Shown here in pieces: positions 6,893-13,435 of a DNA stretch of 13,435 nt; within the stretch, counting starts at the first letter, position 1; every line of letters starts with the position of its first letter. Below the pieces are notes generated by a model. That model saw nothing but the letters and a program-made list of their open reading frames with translations. It had not been told where the DNA came from and searched no databases. This DNA comes from Sphingomonadaceae bacterium (lineage in GTDB: Bacteria; Pseudomonadota; Alphaproteobacteria; Sphingomonadales; Sphingomonadaceae), in contig RFSU01000037.1 in the NCBI GenBank assembly GCA_009923795.1, positions 1-13,435 of the forward strand, in the 5' to 3' direction. The translations under genes were made by a program, and so were the position numbers.

Positions 6893-7353
6893 GCGATAAA
6901 ATCCGGATCGAGGAAGTGGATAGCGTTGCACCCCCGCCCAAGGCGCGCGTGGACGATATCGAACAGCCTGCGGCAAAGCTGGAGCGTAAGAAGGATTATC
7001 TGGATGGCTTTTTGGCGCAGCAGCCCCCCGTCGTCCCAGCCGGCGAACCCGGCGGTGATCTGCACGACGCGGTGATTGCCGCGCTCAAAGATATTTATGA
7101 TCCGGAAATTCCGGTGAATATTTATGATCTTGGCCTCATCTATAATGTTGAGGTGAATGACAGCCATGTTCATGTAACGATGACGTTGACGACACCGCAT
7201 TGCCCCGTTGCCGAAGAAATGCCCGGCGAAGTCGAATTGCGCGTCGGCTCCGTCCCCGGCGTTGGGGATTGTGAAGTCAGCCTTGTCTGGGATCCGCCAT
7301 GGGCCCCTGAAAACATGACGGACGAAGCCCGTTTGGAGCTTGGAATGCTATGA
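6889..7353 (+). CDS. SUF-system DUF59/MIP18 family Fe-S assembly protein (SufT-like)
   Basis: The protein has 154 residues. The C-terminal 100 form a DUF59 (MIP18) domain with YDPEIPVNIYDLGLIYNVEV (70-89) and TTPHCPVAEEMPGEVE (101-116), which carries the conserved cysteine C105. Family members act as accessory factors in Fe-S cluster assembly or transfer. The WDPPWAPENMTDEARLELGM tail is characteristic of the subgroup found inside suf operons. An N-terminal extension of about 55 residues is charged and proline-rich, probably disordered, and has no recognisable domain. The gene sits between sufS and sufA with ATGA overlaps on both sides, which strongly supports a SUF role. The exact biochemical step is not known from sequence. 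Confidence 0.93.
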   Translation: MSDKIRIEEVDSVAPPPKARVDDIEQPAAKLERKKDYLDGFLAQQPPVVPAGEPGGDLHDAVIAALKDIYDPEIPVNIYDLGLIYNVEVNDSHVHVTMTLTTPHCPVAEEMPGEVELRVGSVPGVGDCEVSLVWDPPWAPENMTDEARLELGML

Positions 7354-7709
7354 CCACCGAGACAAAAACCCGCGCGCGCCCTACCGCCGTCATTCTAACA
7401 TCCTCTGCCGAGGCGCGGATCGCCCATTTGATGCAGCAAGCCCCCGCAGAGGCTATTGGCGTGAAACTTTCCACCCCGCGTCGGGGCTGTTCCGGCCTTG
7501 CCTATTCGGTTGATTATGTAAGCGAAGCCAATAGCTTTGACGAACGGATCGACGCGCCGGGCGGGACGCTTTTCATTGATGGGGCGTCGGTTCTGTACCT
7601 TGTCGGCTCGACAATGGACTGGCAAGAAGATGACTTCACCGCTGGGTTTGTCTTCAACAACCCAAATGCCAAAGGCAGTTGCGGATGCGGAGAGAGCTTT
7701 ACAATATGA
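7350..7709 (+). CDS. sufA: A-type Fe-S carrier protein SufA
   Basis: A 119-residue HesB/IscA-family protein. The three conserved ligand cysteines are C47 in PRRGCSGLAY and C111 and C113 near the C-terminus in GSCGCGESF. A-type carriers accept clusters from the Suf scaffold and deliver them to target apoproteins in the cytosol. The central blocks GGTLFIDGASVLYLVGSTMD (71-90) and FVFNNPNAKGSCGCG (101-115) follow the family. The N-terminal leader of about 15 residues (MTTETKTRARPTAV) is slightly longer than usual and contains several basic residues. It overlaps the DUF59 gene and the following hydrolase gene by ATGA on each side. I use sufA rather than iscA or erpA because of the operon. Confidence 0.95.
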   Translation: MTTETKTRARPTAVILTSSAEARIAHLMQQAPAEAIGVKLSTPRRGCSGLAYSVDYVSEANSFDERIDAPGGTLFIDGASVLYLVGSTMDWQEDDFTAGFVFNNPNAKGSCGCGESFTI

Positions 7710-8770
7710 CCAGAAAACGCCGGATTATCGCCCTTTTGTCCGGCTTTTTGGTATTGGGAGCAGGCCTTGCCTATGCCAATCGGGATAGTTTGTTGCGGCA
7801 GGTGTTTAATCGCGCCGTAGATCAAACCATTGGCCGCGATAAGCTGGCCGAGTTGGATCCCAAATCGATTCATGTCGCTTTTTGCGGAACTGGATCCCCC
7901 TTGCCCAGCCGCGACCGCGCCTCTGCCTGCACCGCCGTTCTTGTCGGGGGCAAGCTGTTTGTCTTTGATGCTGGCGAAGGCGCTGGCGAAACGCTTTCGC
8001 TCATGGGCATGCCGCTCGGCAAGATTGAAGGCGTGTTTCTCACACACCTTCATTCCGATCATTTTGAAGGCCTTGGCCCGCTTGCGCTGCAGCGTTGGGC
8101 TGGCACCAGCGCCCAAGCACCCCTCCCCCTTATTGGCCCGGCAGGCACGGATCAGGTCGCACAAGGCCTCAACATCGCTTACGGCCCCGATAGCAAATTC
8201 CGCATGGCGCATCATGGCCCGGCGGTTGTGCCGCCGTCAGGCTTTGGTTTTACCGCGCGCATCATCACGCCGGGTGTCGTCTATGATCAGGGCGGCATTC
8301 GCATCACCGCTTTTCCCGTCCACCATGATCCAGTCACGCCTGCTTATGGCTATCGGCTCGATTGGCAGGGCAAGAGCGTGACGATCAGCGGCGATACAGC
8401 CAAGTCACAAACGCTCGCCAATATGGCAAAGGGAACCGATCTTTTGGTGCACGAAGTGCTCAACCGGGATCTGGTCGAAACCATGGCGCAGGCGGCAGAC
8501 AAACACGGCCAGCCCAAGCGTGGAAAGATTTTCCGCGACATTCAGGGCTATCATGCAAGCCCGGAAGAGGCGGGCGATGTTGCTAAGGCGGCGGGTGCCA
8601 AAATGCTGGCCTTCACCCATATTGTGCCCAGCCTGCCGCGTCCCCTGATGCGTTTGGTCACATTGGGCGCGGACAAACATTATGCCGGGCCAATCCGGAC
8701 AATGCGCGACGGCGATCTTCTGAGCATAAATGGCAAGGATGAACCCGCCTATCGGAATCTGCTGGACTAG
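7706..8770 (+). CDS. Exported or membrane-anchored MBL-fold metallo-hydrolase at the end of the suf operon
   Basis: This 354-residue protein has a basic start (MTRKRR) and a hydrophobic stretch at 7-24 ending in AYA, a plausible signal peptidase I site or membrane anchor. The metallo-beta-lactamase fold follows from about residue 55. It shows an RNase Z/arylsulfatase-like opening (FCGTGSPLPSRDRASA), FDAGEGAGETL (87-97), metal ligands THLHSDH with H114, H116, D118 and H119, then H206/H207 in VHHDP, D230 in SGDTAKS and H305 in FTHIVP. All expected zinc ligands are present, so it is probably an active hydrolase. The substrate is unknown; the predicted export argues against tRNA processing. The ATG at 7706 overlaps the sufA stop (ATGA) with GGAGAG upstream, so I prefer it to ATG 7679. 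A link to Fe-S metabolism rests only on coupling. Confidence 0.85.
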   Translation: MTRKRRIIALLSGFLVLGAGLAYANRDSLLRQVFNRAVDQTIGRDKLAELDPKSIHVAFCGTGSPLPSRDRASACTAVLVGGKLFVFDAGEGAGETLSLMGMPLGKIEGVFLTHLHSDHFEGLGPLALQRWAGTSAQAPLPLIGPAGTDQVAQGLNIAYGPDSKFRMAHHGPAVVPPSGFGFTARIITPGVVYDQGGIRITAFPVHHDPVTPAYGYRLDWQGKSVTISGDTAKSQTLANMAKGTDLLVHEVLNRDLVETMAQAADKHGQPKRGKIFRDIQGYHASPEEAGDVAKAAGAKMLAFTHIVPSLPRPLMRLVTLGADKHYAGPIRTMRDGDLLSINGKDEPAYRNLLD

Positions 8771-8797
8771 TCAGGGGCGCTTGCGCAAAACTGGGCT

Positions 8798-9457
8798 ATG
8801 ACTGAGAAACCACCGCTTCAGGCCGCCATTATTCCGGTGACTCCCTTGCAGCAAAATTGCTGCCTCATCTGGTGTACGCAAACAATGCGCGGGGCCTTTA
8901 CCGATCCGGGCGGCGACCTGCCTTTGCTGATGGGTGCCGCCGCCAAACAGGGCGTAACGATTGAAAAGCTGCTCGTGACGCACGGGCATCTCGACCATTG
9001 CGGGCAGACGGGCATCCTCGCCAAGCAATTGGGCGTGCCGATTGAAGGCCCGCATGAAGACGATCGTTTCTGGATCTCTCAATTGGATAATGATGGCCGC
9101 AAATGGGGTATGGATGCCAAAAGCTTTGAGCCGGATCGGTGGTTGAAAGACGGAGATACGGTGACCGTCGGCAACTTGACGCTCGACGTGATCCATTGCC
9201 CCGGGCACACGCCGGGGCATATCGTTTTCTACCATGCGCCGTCGCACTTCGCGGTTGTGGGGGACGTGCTGTTCCAAGGGTCAATCGGCCGAACCGATTT
9301 CCCGCGCGGCAATCATCAGGATCTGATCGACTCAATCACGAAGAAGCTTTGGCCGCTTGGCAATGAAACGGCCTTTGTTCCCGGCCACGGCCCGATGTCG
9401 ACCTTCGGGCATGAGCGTAAAACCAACGCCTTTGTTTCGGATTATCTACTGGCCTAA
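8798..9457 (+). CDS. MBL-fold metallo-hydrolase, glyoxalase II-like (YcbL/GloB type)
   Basis: A 219-residue cytoplasmic protein with no signal peptide. The metal-binding motif is THGHLDHCGQ with H62, H64, D66 and H67, followed by GHTPGHIVF (H137), VVGDVLFQGSIGRTDFPRG (152-170, D156) and VPGHGPMSTFGHE (H197). The GS-IGRTDFPRG block is typical of the YcbL-like subgroup, which is related to glyoxalase II and often annotated as hydroxyacylglutathione hydrolase; real substrates are mostly unassigned. It starts 27 bp after the preceding hydrolase gene on the same strand, so read-through from the suf operon is possible, but there is no overlap and no sequence evidence of a shared task. It converges on rsmE with only 6 bp between the stop codons. 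Confidence 0.9.
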   Translation: MTEKPPLQAAIIPVTPLQQNCCLIWCTQTMRGAFTDPGGDLPLLMGAAAKQGVTIEKLLVTHGHLDHCGQTGILAKQLGVPIEGPHEDDRFWISQLDNDGRKWGMDAKSFEPDRWLKDGDTVTVGNLTLDVIHCPGHTPGHIVFYHAPSHFAVVGDVLFQGSIGRTDFPRGNHQDLIDSITKKLWPLGNETAFVPGHGPMSTFGHERKTNAFVSDYLLA

Positions 9458-9463
9458 CTGGTC

Positions 9464-10207
9464 CTAGCTCTGCCAGTCGCCTGCCGACGCCATCCAGACA
9501 GAGAGCGCTGCAATCGCGGCCGTCTCAGCGCGGAGGATGCGCGGCCCGAGCGAGATGCCGACGGCCTGCTTCATGGCCTTAATCGCCGCGCGCTCTTCGG
9601 CGTCAAACCCGCCTTCCGGCCCTACAAGGATCGCCGCCGGGCCGGGTTTGATCGCCTGCGCAAAAGGCACCCCGCCCTCTTCATCGGCGAAGTAAAGCAC
9701 CCGACCTTCAGGCCAATCTTTGAGGAGCGCAGGAAGTTTGACCGCCTCTTCAATCTTTGGAAGCGCGGTGCGGCCACATTGCTCAGCCGCCTCGATGATG
9801 GTTGCCGTCAGTCGATCCATATTCATGCGCTCAACGATGGTGCGGCGCGTGATGACAGGACGATAGAGCGCGACCCCCAATTCGCACGCCTTTTCAACAA
9901 CCATATCAAGCCGCGCCTTTTTGACAGGGGCGGCGAGCAGCCAGAGATCCGGCACGGTTTCGCGTGGGCGCAGCAAAGCTGTCACGCGCAAGGTCAGATC
10001 CCGCTTTGCCGTCGCCATCACTTCGGCCAGCCATTCGCCCGAACGGTCATCGAACAGCTTGACGGGGGCCCCGGGCTTTACCCGCAAAACATGGACCAGA
10101 TAATGCGCCTGCCCGCCATCAAGCGTCAGCGTTATTCCGTCCGCCAAGGCGGCGTCCACATAAAGACGCGGCGTTGATTGGGGTGGCCATGCAGGTGTCG
10201 CGGGCAT
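9464..10207 (-). CDS. rsmE: 16S rRNA (uracil-1498-N3)-methyltransferase RsmE
   Basis: RsmE methylates N3 of U1498 in the 16S rRNA of assembled 30S subunits using S-adenosylmethionine. From the chosen start the protein is 247 residues, close to E. coli RsmE (243). Diagnostic SPOUT knot motifs are ILVGPEGGFDAEE and SLGPRILRAETAAIAAL near the C-terminus. Mid-protein KKARLDMVVEKACELGV and EAAEQCGR are also typical, and the N-terminal PUA-like part contains QAHYLVHVLR. I prefer the ATG at 10207, giving MPATPAWPPQSTPRLYV, over an ATG at 10222. The latter adds five residues and overlaps the divergent ubiA start. No good ribosome binding site is seen for either. The family call is very secure; the exact start is less so. 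Confidence 0.95.
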   Translation of the reverse strand: MPATPAWPPQSTPRLYVDAALADGITLTLDGGQAHYLVHVLRVKPGAPVKLFDDRSGEWLAEVMATAKRDLTLRVTALLRPRETVPDLWLLAAPVKKARLDMVVEKACELGVALYRPVITRRTIVERMNMDRLTATIIEAAEQCGRTALPKIEEAVKLPALLKDWPEGRVLYFADEEGGVPFAQAIKPGPAAILVGPEGGFDAEERAAIKAMKQAVGISLGPRILRAETAAIAALSVWMASAGDWQS

Positions 10208-10220
10208 AAGAGCGGTTAGC

Positions 10221-11141
10221 ATGAATGGCAGCCCAATCCAAACCGCGCTTGTCCCCGATGCCGAACTAACGGGTTTGATGCGGATGTTACCCGCGCGCGC
10301 ACGGCCTTATGCGGCGCTTGCGCGGCTGGAACGCCCAATTGGCTGGTGGCTGCTCTATTGGCCCTGCCTCTTCGGTCTGGGGCTGGCGGGCGGCCTGCCT
10401 CAACTTTGGGTGCTGGCGCTCTGGATGCTGCTGGGCGCCATCACCATGCGCGGGGCAGGCTGTGTCTATAACGATATTATCGACCGTGATCTGGACGCGC
10501 AGGTCGCCCGCACGCGCAACCGGCCTGTGGCGAGTGGTGCGGTCAGCCTGAAGGCTGCATGGGGCTGGCTTGTTCTGCTGGCCCTGCTTGGCCTGGTCGT
10601 CTTGCTGCAACTCCGCTGGCAGGCGCAGCTGGTCGCGCTGGCCAGCCTTGCCCCCGTTGCGGCCTATCCCTTTATGAAGCGGATCACTTGGTGGCCGCAG
10701 GCTTGGCTTGGCCTTGTCTTTTCCTGGGGCGCTCTGGTTGGCTGGATGGCCTTTGCCGACGCTTCATGGGCAATGGCGCTGGTCTATGTGGGGTCGATCT
10801 TTTGGGTGATTGGCTATGACACAATCTACGCCCTTCAGGATAAGGAAGATGACGCGTTGATCGGTGTGCGCTCCTCCGCCCGCGCCTTGGGGGCCCGCGT
10901 GCGCGCGGGGGTTGCGATCTTTTACTTCACCGCGCTCCTCTTTTGGGGAGCGGCAATTTGGCAGGTGCGCCCGCAGCCTCTGGCGCTGCTCGCGCTCCTG
11001 CCCGCTGCCTGTCATCTGCTGTGGCAAGTGGCAACCCTTCGGGCCGATGACGGCACCGATGCGCTTGTGAAATTCCGCTCCAACCGTTTAACAGGCCTGC
11101 TCGTGGCGCTGGCCATGATAACAATTGGCGCGTCGGCTTGA
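10221..11141 (+). CDS. ubiA: 4-hydroxybenzoate polyprenyltransferase UbiA
   Basis: UbiA attaches the polyprenyl tail to 4-hydroxybenzoate in ubiquinone synthesis at the inner membrane. The 306-residue product is rich in hydrophobic helices. It carries the two aspartate-rich motifs that bind Mg-diphosphate: NDIIDRDLDAQVARTRNRPV at 84-103 and YDTIYALQDKEDDALIGVRS at 199-218. The opening RLERPIGWWLLYWPCLFGL (35-53) and YPFMKRITWWPQ (149-160) are characteristic of UbiA rather than heme or menaquinone prenyltransferases. The N-terminal 30 residues are a variable cytoplasmic leader. The ATG at 10221 follows AAGAG by 8 nt and lies only 13 bp from the divergent rsmE start, so its promoter must lie within the rsmE coding region. 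Confidence 0.95.
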   Translation: MNGSPIQTALVPDAELTGLMRMLPARARPYAALARLERPIGWWLLYWPCLFGLGLAGGLPQLWVLALWMLLGAITMRGAGCVYNDIIDRDLDAQVARTRNRPVASGAVSLKAAWGWLVLLALLGLVVLLQLRWQAQLVALASLAPVAAYPFMKRITWWPQAWLGLVFSWGALVGWMAFADASWAMALVYVGSIFWVIGYDTIYALQDKEDDALIGVRSSARALGARVRAGVAIFYFTALLFWGAAIWQVRPQPLALLALLPAACHLLWQVATLRADDGTDALVKFRSNRLTGLLVALAMITIGASA

Positions 11142-11172
11142 GAACAAGCGGCCGAACACCTAAGTAAAGACC

Positions 11173-12519
11173 ATGCTGACCAATGATCAGGCGCGGGATC
11201 GTGCCGCAAACCTTGTCGCCCGCGCTTTGAAAGCAGGGGCAGATGCCGCCGATGCCATTTATGTCGCAGATGCCTCGACCGGGGTTCAGGTGCGTCTGGG
11301 CGCGCTGGAAGATGTTCAGCGATCCGAAGGCGAAGAAATTGGCCTGCGTGTCTTTGTGGGTCGCCAATCGGCCAGCGCCTCTTCTTCTGACCTATCGACC
11401 GATGCTCTGGAAAAGCTGGCTGAGCGCGCCGTTGCGATGGCGGGCCAAGCGCCGGAAGATGAATTTGCCGGACTTGCGCCGGAAGACTTGCTGATGCGTG
11501 ATGCGCCCCGCCTGCTCGATATTGACGATACGATCGATGTTTACCCGCAGAATTTGCGCGATCGGGCCATGGCCGCCGAGGACGCCGCACGCGCCATCAC
11601 GGGCGTGACCAATAGCGAAGGGGGCAGCGCCAGCGCAGGCCGGGCCGTTATTGCACTGGCAACCAGCACCGGCTTTTCGGGCGGCTATTCCGGATCAAGC
11701 CATGGCGTATCTGCCAGCGTCCTTGCAGGCGAAGGTGCTGGGATGCAGCGCGATTATAGCTATCACTCTGTGCGTCATTTGGGCGATCTGGACGATGCAG
11801 CGCTGATTGGCCGGGAGGCAGGCGAACGCGCCGTTGCCCGGCTCAACCCCATACGCCTCAAAAGCGGGCCGATGACAATCGTCTTTGACCCACGCATTGG
11901 CGGCAGCCTTGTCGGCCATTTGCTCGGCGCAATCACGGGCGGGGCCATTGCGCGCAAGACGAGCTTCTTGCTCGACGCGCTTGAAACAGAGCTCTTCAAA
12001 AGTGGCATCACCATTATCGACGACCCGCATCGGCGGCGCGGCCTGCGATCCCGCCCCTTTGATGGGGAAGGCCTGCCGACCAGCCGCCGGGCCATTATTG
12101 ATCAGGGTGTGCTGACGGGCTGGTTGCTCGACTCTGCCTCTGCGCGCCAGCTTGGCCTCACACCCACGGGCCATGCCTCCAGAGGCGTTGGTGGCCCGCC
12201 GGGTGCCGGGACGAGCAATGTGCATATGGAGCCGGGAACACTCTCCCCCGCCGAACTCATGGCCGACATTAAAGAAGGCCTTTATGTCACAGACCTGATC
12301 GGTCAGGGCGTCAATGGCCTCACGGGCGATTATAGTCGCGGGGCATCTGGCTTTGTCATCCGCAACGGCCAATTGGCAGAGGCCGTTGCCGAAGTGACGA
12401 TTGCGGGCAATCTCAAAGACATGTTCCGTACGCTGACCCCGGCCAATAATCTGACCTTCCGCTATGGCACCAATGTTCCCACATTGCGCGTCGATGGCAT
12501 GACCCTTGCCGGAGACTGA
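11173..12519 (+). CDS. pmbA: TldD/PmbA family metallopeptidase-complex subunit PmbA (TldE)
   Basis: This 448-residue protein ends in the block GLYVTDLIGQGVNGLTGDYS (residues 374-393) and then RGASGF, followed by IAGNLKDMFR. These are typical of PmbA/TldE. No HExxxH zinc motif is present, which separates it from TldD, the catalytic partner. In E. coli, TldD and TldE form a heterodimeric protease that acts on peptides such as microcin B17 precursor and CcdA. TldD is not in the window and would be encoded elsewhere. The N-terminal region has the GVQVRLGALEDVQRSEGEEI strand (37-56) seen in the family. The start at 11173 is 31 bp after ubiA, with only a weak AAAG upstream. The following phosphatase gene starts within 10 bp, suggesting a shared transcript. 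Confidence 0.93.
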   Translation: MLTNDQARDRAANLVARALKAGADAADAIYVADASTGVQVRLGALEDVQRSEGEEIGLRVFVGRQSASASSSDLSTDALEKLAERAVAMAGQAPEDEFAGLAPEDLLMRDAPRLLDIDDTIDVYPQNLRDRAMAAEDAARAITGVTNSEGGSASAGRAVIALATSTGFSGGYSGSSHGVSASVLAGEGAGMQRDYSYHSVRHLGDLDDAALIGREAGERAVARLNPIRLKSGPMTIVFDPRIGGSLVGHLLGAITGGAIARKTSFLLDALETELFKSGITIIDDPHRRRGLRSRPFDGEGLPTSRRAIIDQGVLTGWLLDSASARQLGLTPTGHASRGVGGPPGAGTSNVHMEPGTLSPAELMADIKEGLYVTDLIGQGVNGLTGDYSRGASGFVIRNGQLAEAVAEVTIAGNLKDMFRTLTPANNLTFRYGTNVPTLRVDGMTLAGD

Positions 12520-12528
12520 CCCTTGCCC

Positions 12529-13308
12529 ATGACTGGCCCGCGTCTCGATGCCCTTAGCGCCATTGCCAAAGAGGCAGGCCAAATCGCGATGTCGCGCTTT
12601 CGGGGGGATTTTGAACAATGGGAAAAAGCCCCCGGCAATCCGGTGAGCGAAGTTGACTTGGCGGTCGATAAATTCCTGAAATCGGCGCTGCGTGATCTGG
12701 ATCCAGAGGCGGGCTGGCTATCAGAAGAAACGGCGGACAATGCCGAACGCCTGTTGCTGCCCCGCGTCTGGGTGGTCGACCCAATTGATGGCACGCGCGA
12801 CTTTGTGCGGGGGCGCGACGGCTGGGCCGTCTCCATTGCATTGGTCGAAGGGGGGCAGGCGACGCTTGCGGTTCTGGATGCCCCAGCCCGGCAGGAGCAT
12901 TGGCGCGCCGCACGCCGATTTGGCGCTTGGCGAAATGATCTACCGATCACCGCCAGCACCAAAGCCGAACTCGCTGGCGCGCGCGTGCCCGCCGATGTCT
13001 TGCCCAAATTGGATACAGACCTGCAAACCGTTGCCAAACCCAATTCCATCGCACTGCGCATTGCCATGGTGGCTGCGGACGAGGCAGATTTGGTCGCCGC
13101 CCTGCGCTGGGGCCATGAATGGGATATTGCGGCGGCCGCGCTCTTGGCCGAAGAGGCGGGTGGCATCGTGACTGACGCGCATGGACGGCCCTTGCGGTTC
13201 AATTCCACCAAGGGGGAAGCCTTTGGCGTTTTGGCAACCAGCCAAGCGCTGCACCCCGCCGCCGTCGCCCGACTTCAGGATCGCGCCAAAACCCTGTCTA
13301 TCCGGTAA
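12529..13308 (+). CDS. cysQ: Inositol monophosphatase family protein, probably 3'(2'),5'-bisphosphate nucleotidase (CysQ-like)
   Basis: A 259-residue Mg-dependent, Li-sensitive-type phosphatase. Visible motifs are the metal-binding LSEET (64-68), WVVDPIDGTRDFVRG (81-95, with D84 and D87), and GHEWDIAAAALLAEEAGG (195-212) with the conserved W198-D199 pair. SEVDLAVDKFL at 40-50 fits the N-terminal family block. The family includes inositol-1-phosphatase (SuhB), histidinol phosphatase and CysQ, which removes 3'-phosphoadenosine 5'-phosphate made during sulfate assimilation. CysQ is favoured because pmbA-cysQ adjacency recurs in alphaproteobacteria, but sequence alone does not settle the substrate. 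A TTG at 12523, 7 nt after GGAGA, would give two extra residues and has the better-spaced ribosome binding site. I list the ATG at 12529 as the conventional choice. Confidence 0.85.
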   Translation: MTGPRLDALSAIAKEAGQIAMSRFRGDFEQWEKAPGNPVSEVDLAVDKFLKSALRDLDPEAGWLSEETADNAERLLLPRVWVVDPIDGTRDFVRGRDGWAVSIALVEGGQATLAVLDAPARQEHWRAARRFGAWRNDLPITASTKAELAGARVPADVLPKLDTDLQTVAKPNSIALRIAMVAADEADLVAALRWGHEWDIAAAALLAEEAGGIVTDAHGRPLRFNSTKGEAFGVLATSQALHPAAVARLQDRAKTLSIR

Positions 13309-13344
13309 TCCATCCCAATCGTGTCGCCGGGCAAGTGGAGTGGA

Positions 13345-13416
13345 TCAGGCCTTGAGCCAATCGGCGATTTTCGCTGCAATATCATGAAAGGCCTGCGCCT
13401 CTGGTCCGTTTCCGGC
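13345..13416 (-). CDS. C-terminal fragment of an unidentified CDS (possibly Mrp-family ATPase)
   Basis: On the minus strand an open frame of 23 codons ends in TGA at 13345-13347, with the tail GNGPEAQAFHDIAAKIADWL followed by KA. Base composition and codon choice match the neighbouring real genes, and the convergent layout with the upstream phosphatase (36 bp between stops) is plausible. The pattern AxAFxxIAxKIA resembles the tails of Mrp/NBP35-family P-loop ATPases, but 23 residues are too few for an assignment. The rest of the gene is cut off by the adapter sequence at 13417. Confidence 0.5.
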   Translation of the reverse strand, partial: AGNGPEAQAFHDIAAKIADWLKA

Positions 13417-13435
13417 CTGTCTCTTATACACATCT
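13417..13435. other. Tn5/Nextera mosaic-end adapter sequence (sequencing artefact)
   Basis: The last 19 bases, CTGTCTCTTATACACATCT, are identical to the Tn5 transposase mosaic end as it appears in read-through of Nextera libraries. They start abruptly within an open reading frame and run exactly to the end of the window. This is almost certainly untrimmed adapter carried into the assembly, not genomic sequence or a natural transposon end. Confidence 0.97.

Noticed and set aside
11695..12618. Minus-strand frame of 307 codons opposite pmbA
   Set aside because: It is antisense to clear PmbA motifs, spans into the next gene and has no family signature.
13309..13344. Possible terminator between the phosphatase gene and the convergent fragment
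   Set aside because: No stable hairpin followed by a T-tract is visible in either direction.
13417..13435. A natural Tn5-like transposon end
   Set aside because: Only the 19-bp mosaic end used in library kits is present, at the very end of the contig, with no transposase, IS50 sequence or target duplication.

Overview
The window looks like chromosomal DNA of an alphaproteobacterium, most likely a sphingomonad (order Sphingomonadales). This is inferred from protein style, a moderately high GC content by eye, the compact Rrf2-sufBCDS-DUF59-sufA order with an unusually short SufD, and the rsmE/ubiA and pmbA/cysQ neighbourhoods. No search could be run, so the taxonomy is tentative.

Left edge (1-634): the N-terminal 100 codons of pyrD (class 2 dihydroorotate dehydrogenase) run off the left end on the minus strand. 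A protein-free stretch of about 330 bp follows. It holds inverted repeats and a strong intrinsic terminator (561-589), so it may encode a small RNA or an attenuated leader.

Regulators (635-2734): two tandem, overlapping AraC-type regulators that resemble each other precede an Rrf2/IscR-type regulator with three clustered cysteines. Two short inverted repeats lie at the end of the second AraC gene, just ahead of the Rrf2 start. They are candidate operators for the downstream operon.

SUF operon (2300-8770): Rrf2 regulator, sufB, sufC, sufD, sufS, a DUF59/MIP18 protein, sufA, then a metallo-beta-lactamase-fold protein with an export signal. From sufC onward, successive genes overlap by 4 nt (GTGA/ATGA). 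The layout implies one transcript that makes the SufBC2D scaffold, the cysteine desulfurase that supplies sulfur, accessory and carrier proteins, and one extra exported hydrolase. No sufE or sufU is present.

Housekeeping block (8798-13308): a second, cytoplasmic glyoxalase-II-like hydrolase converges on minus-strand rsmE. rsmE is divergent from ubiA with almost no spacer. pmbA (tldE) and an inositol-monophosphatase/CysQ-type phosphatase follow.

Right edge: the last 23 codons of a minus-strand gene of uncertain identity are visible. The final 19 bases exactly match the Tn5/Nextera mosaic-end adapter, so they are almost certainly sequencing artefact rather than genome. I see no CRISPR array, tRNA, rRNA or insertion sequence. 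The most unusual points are the exported MBL protein coupled to sufA, the terminator-bearing leader before the AraC pair, and the adapter at the contig end.
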